Shown here one piece after another: positions 9,286 to 18,254 of a stretch of 38,935 bases of DNA. The stretch is from Nitrospirota bacterium (GTDB lineage: Bacteria > Nitrospirota > Leptospirillia > Leptospirillales > Leptospirillaceae). The notes below the pieces were generated by a model. That model saw only the letters and a program-made list of their open reading frames with translations, did no database searches and had not been told where the DNA came from. Location of the stretch: the NCBI GenBank assembly GCA_021827365.1, contig JAKAWK010000005.1, positions 1 through 38,935 of the forward strand, read 5' to 3'. The position numbers were made by a program, and so were the translations under genes. Numbering within the stretch: the first letter of the stretch is position 1; each line of letters starts with the position of its first letter.

Positions 9286-10848
9286 ATGGGAAAGAAAGGA
9301 AGGCGTTCTGACTCCAGGGAGAGGCAGGAACACAAGAAATCTCTCTCGGAACTCCGGGAGCGGGAGATTTCAGCGGTCCGGCGCATCCTTCCCCTTCTGG
9401 CCAAGGACCTGTGGCCTGGTGCCAGACGGATCCAGAAGAGTTGGACCGCCTGGCTGGGACCCACCAATTCGGGCAAGACCCACGAGGCCCTGGGGCGACT
9501 GAGAAAAAGGGGGGGGAGCTATCTGGCCCCTCTCCGCCTTTTGGCCCAGGAGGTCCATGAACGCTTCGAGTCGGACGGGATCCCGACCAGCCTCCACACC
9601 GGGGAGGAGCGGATCCATCGGGAGGAGTCGGTTCATGTCTCGGCCACGGTCGAGATGGGGTCGACCACCCGCGAAGACGGATGCGTGGTGATCGACGAGA
9701 TCCAGATGCTCTCGGACCGGGAGCGGGGCCATGCCTGGGTCCGGGCCCTCCTGGGCTCGCCTGTTGAGGAGGTGCTCCTGTGTGGAGCCCCGCACTCCGA
9801 AGGGGCGATCCGTCGTCTGGCAGACTATGCGGGGGTGCCGATCGAGATCCATCGCACTGTCCGGAAGACCCCCCTGACCCTTTCGCCGGAACCCATCCCT
9901 TTGGGACAGGTTCCGGACGGGAGCATCGTGGTCGCCTTCAGCCGGATGGATGTGCTCGACCTGGCCCGCCTTTTTCGCGACCGGGGGCGTCCGGTCGCCA
10001 CGATCTACGGAGCCATGCCGCCCGAACTCAGACGGGCGGAATCGAAACGCTTCCGTTCGGGGGAGGCCACGGTCATGCTGGCCACCGATGCCGTGGGAAT
10101 GGGTCTCAACATCCCGGCGGAATATGTGATCTTTTCCACCGCCACCAAGTTCGACGGGCGGGAGGACCGCATGCTGACTCCGGACGAGGTCCTCCAGATC
10201 GGGGGCAGGGCCGGCCGGTTCGGTCTCCACCGGGAGGGGATCGTGGCCGGAATGGACCGCAGGACTCACGCCATCGTCCGGCGGCAGTTCGACGGCCTGC
10301 CGGAATCTCTTTCCGGTCCCTTTCCCTTCATGCCGGACTTTCCCATCGTTTTGTCCGCGGCCTCGGTCCTCGCTTCGGAAAATCTCGAGACAATCTTATC
10401 CCGCCTCCACGCCTCGATCCTGACGGACGCTCACCTCCGGTCGGGAATCGGGCCCGAGGTCCGCCAGCGTGCGGCGAAGATCGAGCAGGCCTGTCCGGGG
10501 CTTCCCCTCGCCGAGCGGTGGCTCCTTCTTTTTGCTCCCGTCAACCGCACTACGGAGTTCGACTTCTGGCGATGGGTGGCAACGATCGGGAGAACCGGAC
10601 GACCGGAAGGGGTACCGGTGGTGCGATGTCCCCCTGTGCGGGAGATCTATGGCCGAAAAGAAGGAGAGGAGACTCTGGCCCGTCTCTCCCTGTACCGATG
10701 GCTCTCCCTTCGGATTCCCCACCGGTTTCCGGAGTATGATGTCTCCCTGGGACGCTATCTCCGGGTTCTTGAGGAAACCCGTGTCATTCTCGAGCGGGAG
10801 GGGAGGGTCCGTCGCCGGAGGAAGCACGGGGATCGGATCGCAGAATAG
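9286..10848 (+). CDS. SUV3-type ATP-dependent RNA helicase
   Basis: 520 aa; AWLGPTNSGKTHEAL (motif I), TGEERI, ATVEM, VVIDEIQMLSDRERGHAWVRALLG (motif II DEIQ), LLCGAPHSEGAI, IVVAFSRMDVLDL, VMLATDAVGMGLN, QIGGRAGRFG (motif VI). Confidence 0.9.
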   Translation: MGKKGRRSDSRERQEHKKSLSELREREISAVRRILPLLAKDLWPGARRIQKSWTAWLGPTNSGKTHEALGRLRKRGGSYLAPLRLLAQEVHERFESDGIPTSLHTGEERIHREESVHVSATVEMGSTTREDGCVVIDEIQMLSDRERGHAWVRALLGSPVEEVLLCGAPHSEGAIRRLADYAGVPIEIHRTVRKTPLTLSPEPIPLGQVPDGSIVVAFSRMDVLDLARLFRDRGRPVATIYGAMPPELRRAESKRFRSGEATVMLATDAVGMGLNIPAEYVIFSTATKFDGREDRMLTPDEVLQIGGRAGRFGLHREGIVAGMDRRTHAIVRRQFDGLPESLSGPFPFMPDFPIVLSAASVLASENLETILSRLHASILTDAHLRSGIGPEVRQRAAKIEQACPGLPLAERWLLLFAPVNRTTEFDFWRWVATIGRTGRPEGVPVVRCPPVREIYGRKEGEETLARLSLYRWLSLRIPHRFPEYDVSLGRYLRVLEETRVILEREGRVRRRRKHGDRIAE

Positions 10849-10902
10849 GGTCTTGACGACTCATAGGACCCGAAAGCGGGACAAATCGGGAGGATGAGAC
10901 CG

Positions 10903-11520
10903 TCAGGTCCTCTTTTTGTAGCGGCCCAGGTGAAAGGGGAGACCTCCAAGAGTTTCTCTCCAGGATTCTTCCTCCAGAAAAATGCGTTGAACGGAGAGAT
11001 CGGTGGTGCGGTCCAGGTGGCAACCGGCGGCCAGGTGCTTCCAGAGGGGGGTCGCCAGTCTCTGGACGGCCGCCAGCGGGGGAGAGTCGGAGAGGACATG
11101 TTCCATGAGGAAAAGGGTTCCCTCCGATTTTAGCGTCCGGCTAATCTCTCCAAGACTTGCCGGGAGGTCGTCGACGGAGCAGAGGACGAGGGTGACGACG
11201 ATGCTGTCGAATGATTCATCCGGAAAGGGAAGGGCGGTCGCCGATCCCACGACGGGATAGCCCGTTCTGGACAGACCTTTCCCCAGCCCCTTCTTCAGCA
11301 TGAAGGGGGAGCGGTCGAGAAAGACCGTCCGCGTGTCGGGGAGATCCAGAAATGGAAGGTTGCTCCCCGTTCCGGCCCCGATGTCGAGAACCCTTCCCCG
11401 GACCCCGGAGAGGAGGCGTGACCGGAGGGGAGAAAGGGTCTCCTTTTCGGTGCGGGCCAGAAGCGGATCGTAGACGGCGGCAAAAAGACGTTCATACCAC
11501 CCCGCCTGTGAATGTTTCAT
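10903..11520 (-). CDS. Class I SAM-dependent methyltransferase (UbiE/phospholipid methyltransferase-like)
   Basis: 205 aa; GRVLDIGAGTGSNLPFL (SAM motif I), ALPFPDESFDSIVVTLVLCSVDDLPASLGEISRTLKSEGTLFLMEH. Confidence 0.85.
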   Translation of the reverse strand: MKHSQAGWYERLFAAVYDPLLARTEKETLSPLRSRLLSGVRGRVLDIGAGTGSNLPFLDLPDTRTVFLDRSPFMLKKGLGKGLSRTGYPVVGSATALPFPDESFDSIVVTLVLCSVDDLPASLGEISRTLKSEGTLFLMEHVLSDSPPLAAVQRLATPLWKHLAAGCHLDRTTDLSVQRIFLEEESWRETLGGLPFHLGRYKKRT

Positions 11521-11610
11521 CTTCCCTTCCTTTCCATTATGCTCATTCTAACTGGAATTCGTCCGATTTTCTCCCGGACCATTCGTTGACCCTTTCCAAG
11601 GAGACCTCTT

Positions 11611-12180
11611 ATGGCCCCTCAAAATCGATCCCCCCGTTCCCTATTGTCTGCCCTGTTTTTGGCCGGATGCCTTTTCCTTCTTGCTCCCGGTAAATCCACC
11701 GCAGCTGTTCTTCCGCTCAGCCTCTCGGTTCAGGGGATCGGAATCGGCGTGCTGTCCGGTCAGTCGACCCTTACGAACAGCGTCGGGGGATATACCGGAG
11801 GGGGATTCGGAGCGGGATTTTTAGGGACCCTCCATCTTTTTGACAACCTGGCCCTCCGGGGACAGGCGAATTACCTTCACTTCACAGGAAACCCCCTCAT
11901 GACGGCCTTTCCCGTGACCCTGGGTCTCGAGTACGACTTTTTGCACTTTACCGACCTGATCTACTTTTACGGGGCTCTTGACGCCGGCTACAACAACACC
12001 CAGGCCGAAGGGACAGGAGGGAACAACTTTACCTGGGACGCCGCCCTGGGGCTCAACCTTGGGCCGGTCTATGCCGAAATACGGTACGCCCAGATTGCCG
12101 GACCCCTGGTGACGACAAGCCAGGGAAGCCTGGGAAGTCTGTCCTATGTGCCGGTCGTGGTCGGTTTCACCTTTTTCTGA
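11611..12180 (+). CDS. Small outer-membrane beta-barrel protein
   Basis: 189 aa; N-terminal signal peptide (LLSALFLAGCLFLLAPGKSTAA), alternating hydrophobic strands, C-terminus SYVPVVVGFTFF ending in Phe. Confidence 0.65.
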   Translation: MAPQNRSPRSLLSALFLAGCLFLLAPGKSTAAVLPLSLSVQGIGIGVLSGQSTLTNSVGGYTGGGFGAGFLGTLHLFDNLALRGQANYLHFTGNPLMTAFPVTLGLEYDFLHFTDLIYFYGALDAGYNNTQAEGTGGNNFTWDAALGLNLGPVYAEIRYAQIAGPLVTTSQGSLGSLSYVPVVVGFTFF

Positions 12181-12348
12181 GCGGAAAATTCGAGAGTGTG
12201 GCAGGGCCTTCCGGATAAGCCGGGAGGCTTCCCTTTCGAGCGTCATGAAAAGGGAACCTTTCACCTTGTGGCAAGGGCTTTCCTGGAACGGGAGAAGGAC
12301 GTGACATCCTGGGGATGAAGGGAGAGGGAAGGGAGCTTTTCGGGTGTG

Positions 12349-12424
12349 TGGTGCCGAGGGGCGGAATCGAACCGCCGACACGAGGCTTTTCAGGCCTCTG
12401 CTCTACCGACTGAGCTACCTCGGC
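12349..12424 (-). tRNA. tRNA-Phe (anticodon GAA), 3' CCA encoded
   Basis: Minus strand GCCGAGGTAGCTCAGTCGGTAGAGCAGAGGCCTGAAAAGCCTCGTGTCGGCGGTTCGATTCCGCCCCTCGGCACCA; full cloverleaf, anticodon loop CTGAAAA. Confidence 0.97.
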
Positions 12425-12434
12425 ACAGCGCATG

Positions 12435-12464
12435 ACTATAATCGTTTCCCGGGTCGTGTGTCAA
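12435..12464 (-). promoter_or_regulatory. sigma70-type promoter of tRNA-Phe
   Basis: Minus strand TTGACA (12459-12464) - 18 nt - TATAGT (12435-12440), just upstream of the tRNA 5' end. Confidence 0.75.
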
Positions 12465-12558
12465 CAAAAAAATTCCCGGAAATCCGGGCGGGAGACGGCC
12501 GGAAAGACAGGAAAACAAAGGGGAGGCCCGACATTTACTGAAAGAGGGGCGGGCTTTC

Positions 12559-12587
12559 TTGGAAAAGGCTCCCGATCATGCTATAGT
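12559..12587 (+). promoter_or_regulatory. Candidate sigma70-type promoter for bamA and the lpx operon
   Basis: TTGGAA (12559-12564) - 17 nt - TATAGT (12582-12587); leader of about 160 nt before ATG 12754. Confidence 0.6.
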
Positions 12588-12753
12588 CTCGAAGGTTTGG
12601 ACAAGATCAGGGGCTTTTTTGCCTCCGCGGGAACGGGCCCTTTATCCAGAGAATCCTCCCTTGAGCCTTTGCAGGATATTCCGTTGAATGCATGTCTTAT
12701 CTTGAAAGATTGCCGCACTCCGAGACATCCTTGCCCTCTTCTGTTCCGCCGTC

Positions 12754-15174
12754 ATGACACGGACCGGTTCATTGTCTGAATCTGACTCCGGCCAGAAAGC
12801 CACCCGGACAGGGAGGACCGCTGTCTTCCCACCTTTTCCGGCCTTTCTCGCGCTCTTTCTCCCGCTGCTTCTGGGCCTGTGTCTTTTTTTTCCCCATGCT
12901 TCCGGAGCGGCCGGAGCCTCTGAGCAAAATCTTGCCCCCGTCCAGATTACACGCATCGATATCGAGGGAAACCGGAAGATCGATACCGGAACCATCCGTC
13001 AGAAGATCCACAACAAGGTGGGTGACCCCTTTTCCCAATCGGCCATCTCCTCCGACCTCAAGTCCCTTTACCAGACCGGATACTTTGACCAGATCCGGGT
13101 CTACGCCCGGGGTTTCGAGGGAGGCGTGGCCCTGACCTTCGTCGTGACGGAGCGTCCGACCGTCGAAAAAATCAGCTTTGTCGGAAACAACAACCAGTCC
13201 GACGCGGACCTTCGTAAAAAGCTGACCATCCTTCCGGCCTCCTTCTACGACGGGTACGAGGTTCACCAGAACGTTCGCCGGATAGAAGAACTTTACCGGA
13301 AATCGGGCTACTACAACGCCTCCGTGGTTCCTGTCACCAGACGGATTTCGAACCGGAAGGTCGAGCTGATTTTCCTTATTTCCGAGGGGACCGTCACCCA
13401 CATCACCAAGGTGAGCTTTTCCGGAAACAAAGCTTATCCCGCCTCTGTGCTCCAGAAAAAGATCAAGACCAAACCCTACAACTGGCTGACCTCCTGGTGG
13501 ACCGATTCAGGAATCTACAAGAAAAGCCAGACCGATGAGGACATCCAGCGCCTCCGGGACTTCTATCTGAACCATGGCTACATCAACATCGCCGTGGGAG
13601 AGCCCAAGCGGATCTTCCACAATCACCGGAAGAGTATGGAAATCAAGTTTCCGCTCACGGAGGGGGACCAGTTCCGGATCGATCATGTGGGGGTCTCGGG
13701 AAATACCCTGTTCAGCAAGAAGAAGGTTCTGGAGGTCGTCAAGACAAAGTCCGGCGAGGTCTTCTCAAGGAAGCGCCTCCAGAAGGACATCAACAACTTG
13801 ACGAGAAAGTACGGGCACAAGGGGTATGCCTTTGCCATCGTCACGCCCCAGATCGTTCCCAACATCCGGAGGAAGACTGTCAATCTGACATTTCTGATCA
13901 CCGAGGGAGGATTGGTCCATATCCGGAAGATCAACATCGCCGGAAACGAACTGACGGGCGACAAGGTCATCCGGCGGGTCCTGGGGGTCCAGGAAGCGGG
14001 CATCATGGATACCCAGGCCCTCCAGGATTCCTACCGGAACCTCAACAACCTCAACTTCTTCAAGAATGTCCAGATCGTTCCGCAGCAGGTAGGGGACAAT
14101 CTGGTTGATCTGAACGTCAAGGTCAAGGAAAAACCGACCGGAACCTTCTCAATCGGAGGCGGTTACAGCACGCTCTTCGGGGTTATGGGTATGGCGACCA
14201 TTGCCCAGAACAACGTCTTCGGGACCGGAGACTCCGTCAGTCTCTCCGGCGAGCTGGGAGGCTTCATCACCATGTACTCCCTTACAATCACCGATCCCTA
14301 TTTCCTGGATACCCCCACGGCCGCCACCCTGTCCTTCTTTGACACCTTCATGGACTATTTCACTTACTGGAACAGCGCCCTGGGCGGTTCGTTGAGTCTG
14401 ACCCGCCGGTTCGGGTATTATTTTTCCACCTCCATCTCCTGGCTGGTGGAGACCGAACAGATCTTTCTCGTGGCGGTCACGCCCCAGCAGGCCCAGGAGG
14501 CGCCGGTTCTGGCGCCGTTCCTGCAACAGATAGGATACTGGACCCAGAGCGGTCCCTCCATCGGATTTTCCTACGACCGGCGGGACAACTACATGCTTCC
14601 CCACAGGGGCTATCACGTCTGGGGCAACATCGGAGTTTACGGAGGAACCTTCGGAGGAGACACGTCCTTCTATCAGGCGACGGGGAATGCGACGGTCTTT
14701 TTCCCCATCACCGAGAAATCGACTCTCTCTTTCCACTTTGCAGTGGGCTACGAGAACCCCTTGGGGCCGGACGGCTTCATTCCAGTCTGGGACCGGTTTT
14801 ATGTCGGCGGAATCTATTCGAACCGGGGATACAATTTCGGATTTGCCGGCCCCATGCCCTTCGGCTATCTGGTCGGCGGCGACAAGGAGCTGATCTTCAA
14901 CGCCGATTATGTCTTCCCCATCTTTGCCAAGTACGGGTTTTACGGAGATATCTTTTTCGACAATTCGGGGGAATATCTGCCGGGCCAGCCCCTGTCCCTC
15001 TCCGGCTTCAACTGGCCTGGAACCGGCATGGGCATCATGTGGAACTCCCCCATGGGCCCCCTGACCCTCGATCTTGGCTGGCCGCTGGCCAACAACGCCT
15101 ATATCAAGGGCTTCCCCGGCAACTATCCGGGGCCTGTGGTCAATTTCGAGATGGGATCCCTTTATGGCGGGTGA
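12754..15174 (+). CDS. bamA: Outer membrane protein assembly factor BamA (Omp85: POTRA repeats + barrel)
   Basis: 806 aa; signal peptide, repeated POTRA patterns (ITRIDIEGNRKIDTGTIRQKI; EKISFVGNNNQSDADLRKKL; ITKVSFSGNKAYPASVLQKKI; IDHVGVSGNTLFSKKKVLEVV; IRKINIAGNELTGDKVIRRVL), C-terminal barrel. Followed by skp, lpxD, fabZ and lpxA. Confidence 0.95.
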   Translation: MTRTGSLSESDSGQKATRTGRTAVFPPFPAFLALFLPLLLGLCLFFPHASGAAGASEQNLAPVQITRIDIEGNRKIDTGTIRQKIHNKVGDPFSQSAISSDLKSLYQTGYFDQIRVYARGFEGGVALTFVVTERPTVEKISFVGNNNQSDADLRKKLTILPASFYDGYEVHQNVRRIEELYRKSGYYNASVVPVTRRISNRKVELIFLISEGTVTHITKVSFSGNKAYPASVLQKKIKTKPYNWLTSWWTDSGIYKKSQTDEDIQRLRDFYLNHGYINIAVGEPKRIFHNHRKSMEIKFPLTEGDQFRIDHVGVSGNTLFSKKKVLEVVKTKSGEVFSRKRLQKDINNLTRKYGHKGYAFAIVTPQIVPNIRRKTVNLTFLITEGGLVHIRKINIAGNELTGDKVIRRVLGVQEAGIMDTQALQDSYRNLNNLNFFKNVQIVPQQVGDNLVDLNVKVKEKPTGTFSIGGGYSTLFGVMGMATIAQNNVFGTGDSVSLSGELGGFITMYSLTITDPYFLDTPTAATLSFFDTFMDYFTYWNSALGGSLSLTRRFGYYFSTSISWLVETEQIFLVAVTPQQAQEAPVLAPFLQQIGYWTQSGPSIGFSYDRRDNYMLPHRGYHVWGNIGVYGGTFGGDTSFYQATGNATVFFPITEKSTLSFHFAVGYENPLGPDGFIPVWDRFYVGGIYSNRGYNFGFAGPMPFGYLVGGDKELIFNADYVFPIFAKYGFYGDIFFDNSGEYLPGQPLSLSGFNWPGTGMGIMWNSPMGPLTLDLGWPLANNAYIKGFPGNYPGPVVNFEMGSLYGG

Positions 15175-15246
15175 CAACGGTCCCCGACAATCGGGGGAGC
15201 GGGCCAATGGATCCGCTCTCCTCTCTCACCAAGCAAAGGAGACTTG

Positions 15247-15819
15247 ATGACACGCATGCGACAGTCCGCCGCGGCAATTCTTGCGGCCGGGATCCTTCTT
15301 ATCACAGTGTCACCGGCCATGGCCGACAGCAAGGTGGGGACGGTCGACATCCAGCAGGTCTTCCAGAAGACGAAGCTCGGGAAGGCCATTCAGTCTCACC
15401 TCAAGAATTTTGCCGACCGTCGCATCTCCAAGATGCGGACGGAGCAGAAGGCCCTCCAGGACGAGCAGGGACAGATCCGGCAGCAGGTGGGGGTGATCAG
15501 CAAGGATGCCCTCCGTGCCAAGGAGATGGAGTTCCAGAAGAAGGTCCAGGATTTTCAGAAGCGCCAACAGAAGGTCCAGACCGAAATCGCCTCCGAGAGT
15601 TTTGTGGAGTTCCGGAAGTTTCTCGATGCGGTGAATGCTGCCACCGGAAGCCTGGGAAAGAAGTACGGGTTCACTGTGATCCTGTCCCAGCACCCCCTGC
15701 GCGTTCCCCTGGGACCCTATCCGCCTCCCTTTCAGTCCCCCCGTTACCTCTATATCAATCCTGATGCCGACATCACCCAGTCGGTCATCAAGTACGTCAA
15801 CGAGCATGCGAACCAGTAA
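15247..15819 (+). CDS. skp: OmpH/Skp family periplasmic chaperone
   Basis: Signal peptide plus VGTVDIQQVFQKTKLGKAIQSHLKNFADRRISKMRTEQKALQDEQGQIRQQ; coiled-coil composition; between bamA and lpxD. Confidence 0.88.
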   Translation: MTRMRQSAAAILAAGILLITVSPAMADSKVGTVDIQQVFQKTKLGKAIQSHLKNFADRRISKMRTEQKALQDEQGQIRQQVGVISKDALRAKEMEFQKKVQDFQKRQQKVQTEIASESFVEFRKFLDAVNAATGSLGKKYGFTVILSQHPLRVPLGPYPPPFQSPRYLYINPDADITQSVIKYVNEHANQ

Positions 15820-15825
15820 GGCTCC

Positions 15826-16944
15826 ATGCGCTCCGTCCTGAGGGCGGACTCCGGAAGAACAAAAGGAGCTTCCTTGATCACACTCTCGCAGATCGCCGAT
15901 CAGGTAGGCGGGGTTCTGGTAGGTTCCGACGGCAAGGAAGAGATCCGCTCCATCCGCCCCATGAACGAGGCAGGTCCGCAAGACCTGACCTTTCTTGCCA
16001 ATCCCAAGTACCGGAAGGCGGTTCCGGCCCTCAGGGCCGGAGCCATCCTGGTGCCGGAGATCCTTCCCGAAGCCCAAATCCCCCAGATCGTGGTTCCTTC
16101 CCCTTACCTGGCGATGGCGCTCCTGCTACAGCATTTCTTTCCCCTGCCGACCCCTTCCCGGGGCATCTCCCCCCAGGCGGCCGTCGACCCTTCCGCCCGT
16201 ATCGCCCAGGATGTGGAAATACGCCCGGGATGCGTGGTCGAATCTGGAGCCGAGATCGGATCCGGGACGATCCTCTTTGCCGGGTGCGTGGTCGGGGCCG
16301 GGGCCAGGATCGGGGAACACTGCATTCTCCACCCGAGGGTTTCGGTCCTTGACCGGGTGCGGATTGGGAATCGGGTCATCGTCCAGAGCGGTACCGTCAT
16401 CGGCTCCGATGGCTTCGGCTATGCCGAAGGGCCGGAGGGACAGCGTCTCAGAATCCCGCAGACGGGAACCGTGGTCCTTGAGGATGACGTGGAGATCGGA
16501 GCCAACGTGACCATTGATCGGGCCACCTTTGGCGAAACGGTTATCGGACGCGGAACCAAGATCGATAACCTTGTCCAGATCGCCCACAATGTCCGGACAG
16601 GACGGGACTGCGTCATCGTCGCCCAGGCCGGCATCTCCGGGTCGACGCGGCTTGGTGACCGGGTCATTCTGGCGGGGCAGGTGGGGGTCGTAGGCCACAT
16701 CGAAATCGGATCGGAGTCAATGGTCGGAGCCCAGTCGGGTGTCGCCCAGACCCTGCCGGCGGGATCCCGGGTTTCGGGGAGCCCGGCCCTCTCCCACCCG
16801 CTCTGGCTCAGGATCCAGGGGACCCTCAAGAATCTTCCGGCTCTTGCCCGGCGTCTTTCAGCCCTCGAAAAAGCCGTCTTTGGACGGGACACCTCGCGCG
16901 AACCCTCAACCGACTCCGAAGGGGAGACCCATGGGACCCATTGA
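15826..16944 (+). CDS. lpxD: UDP-3-O-(3-hydroxyacyl)glucosamine N-acyltransferase LpxD
   Basis: 372 aa; N-terminal LpxD domain (DLTFLANPKYRKAVPALRAGAILV) and left-handed beta-helix hexapeptides (GSDGFGYAEGPEGQRLRIPQTGTVVLEDDVEIGANVTIDRATFGETVIGRGTKIDNLVQIAHNV). Confidence 0.96.
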   Translation: MRSVLRADSGRTKGASLITLSQIADQVGGVLVGSDGKEEIRSIRPMNEAGPQDLTFLANPKYRKAVPALRAGAILVPEILPEAQIPQIVVPSPYLAMALLLQHFFPLPTPSRGISPQAAVDPSARIAQDVEIRPGCVVESGAEIGSGTILFAGCVVGAGARIGEHCILHPRVSVLDRVRIGNRVIVQSGTVIGSDGFGYAEGPEGQRLRIPQTGTVVLEDDVEIGANVTIDRATFGETVIGRGTKIDNLVQIAHNVRTGRDCVIVAQAGISGSTRLGDRVILAGQVGVVGHIEIGSESMVGAQSGVAQTLPAGSRVSGSPALSHPLWLRIQGTLKNLPALARRLSALEKAVFGRDTSREPSTDSEGETHGTH

Positions 16945-17392
16945 GATTGGAGAAATTCTGACCATTCTTCCGCACCGCTACCCGTTCCTCCTCGTGGACC
17001 GGGTTCTCTCCGTCGAGCCGGGCCACAGGATCGTCGCGCTCAAGAATGTCACCATCAACGAACCCTTTTTCCAGGGACATTTTCCTGGAACGCCCATGAT
17101 GCCTGGAGTTCTTCTGGTGGAGGCGATGGCCCAGGTCGGTGGCATCCTGGCCATCTATTCCGGACAGGAGAAGGAGGACCGGATTCCTTTTTTTCTTGGG
17201 ATCGACGATGCCCGGTTCCGGCGGCCGGTCGTTCCCGGCGATACTCTGACCATCACCGTGACCACCCTCAAAGTTCGCGGAAGCTCCTGGAGGATGGCGG
17301 GAACTGTCCGGATCGGTGACCAGCCGGTGTGCGAGGCCACCCTTCTTGCAATGATCCGGAAAAAAGGGGAGGGAGACGCGAATGGCGGTTAG
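16931..17392 (+). CDS. fabZ: 3-hydroxyacyl-[acyl-carrier-protein] dehydratase FabZ
   Basis: ATG at 16931 overlaps the end of lpx[61 protein letters not shown]. Confidence 0.97.
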   Translation: MGPIEIGEILTILPHRYPFLLVDRVLSVEPGHRIVALKNVTINEPFFQGHFPGTPMMPGVLLVEAMAQVGGILAIYSGQEKEDRIPFFLGIDDARFRRPVVPGDTLTITVTTLKVRGSSWRMAGTVRIGDQPVCEATLLAMIRKKGEGDANGG

Positions 17393-18254
17393 GAAAACAC
17401 CCAAAGACACCTCCGGAGACTATACGGAAGGCGCTATCGTCGTCCATCCGTCGGCGATCGTCCATCCGGGGGCGATCCTCGAGCCCGGGGTCGTGATCGG
17501 TCCCTTCTGTACGGTCGGCGAACACGTCCGGATCGGGGTCGGAACCCGGCTTATTTCCCATGTCGTCATCGACGGCCATACGACCCTGGGATCCGGCAAT
17601 ACGATCTACCCCTTCACGACCATCGGGATGGCTCCCCAGGATCTCAAATACCAGGGAGAGCCTGCCCGAACAGTGATCGGATCGGGAAACACGATCCGGG
17701 AGTCTGTCACCATCCACCGGGGAACCCAGGGGGGCGGCATGGAGACCGTTCTGGGGGACAACAACCTCCTCATGGCTTACTGCCATGTGGCCCATGACTG
17801 CAGGATCGGTTCCCGGGTCATCATGGCGAATTCGGCCAACCTTGCCGGCCATATCACAATCGAGGACGGAGCGATCATCGGCGGGCTCTCGGGGATCCAC
17901 CAGTTTGTCCGGATCGGACGGCTCGCTCTGGTGGGGGGCATGAGCGGGGTTCCCAAGGATGTTCCGCCCTTTGTCTGGGCTTCCGGAAACCGGGCCTTTC
18001 TTTACGGCTTGAACCACGAGGGGCTCCGACGAAACCATGTCTCTCCGGAAGCGGTTTCCCTCCTCAAGAAGGCCTACCAGATCCTTTTCCGGTCGGGACT
18101 TCCCATGAGCGAGGCCGTCGGACGTGTTCATTCGAGCCTTCCCATGACCCCGGAAATCGAGCATCTTCTCTCCTTCGTGGAGAGCTCCGAGCGGGGTGTC
18201 CTGACCGCCCCCCGCGAGAGCGGCGGGAGTTCCTCCCCGATGGAGGAGTCGTGA
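17382..18254 (+). CDS. lpxA: UDP-N-acetylglucosamine O-acyltransferase LpxA
   Basis: 290 aa; IHRGT, LLMAYCHVAHDCRIG (catalytic His region), GLSGIHQFVRIGRLALVGGMSGVPKDVPPFVWASGN. Confidence 0.96.
   Translation: MAVRKTPKDTSGDYTEGAIVVHPSAIVHPGAILEPGVVIGPFCTVGEHVRIGVGTRLISHVVIDGHTTLGSGNTIYPFTTIGMAPQDLKYQGEPARTVIGSGNTIRESVTIHRGTQGGGMETVLGDNNLLMAYCHVAHDCRIGSRVIMANSANLAGHITIEDGAIIGGLSGIHQFVRIGRLALVGGMSGVPKDVPPFVWASGNRAFLYGLNHEGLRRNHVSPEAVSLLKKAYQILFRSGLPMSEAVGRVHSSLPMTPEIEHLLSFVESSERGVLTAPRESGGSSSPMEES

Noticed and set aside
10865-10917. Possible intrinsic terminator (AGGACC...GGTCCT followed by CTTTTTG) after the SUV3-like gene
   Set aside because: Only a 6-bp stem with a 35-nt loop, overlapping the methyltransferase 3' end; too weak to call.
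12432-12779. ORF of 115 aa spanning the tRNA-bamA intergenic region
   Set aside because: Overlaps both the tRNA promoter and the bamA promoter/leader; no domain-like sequence, so treated as spurious.
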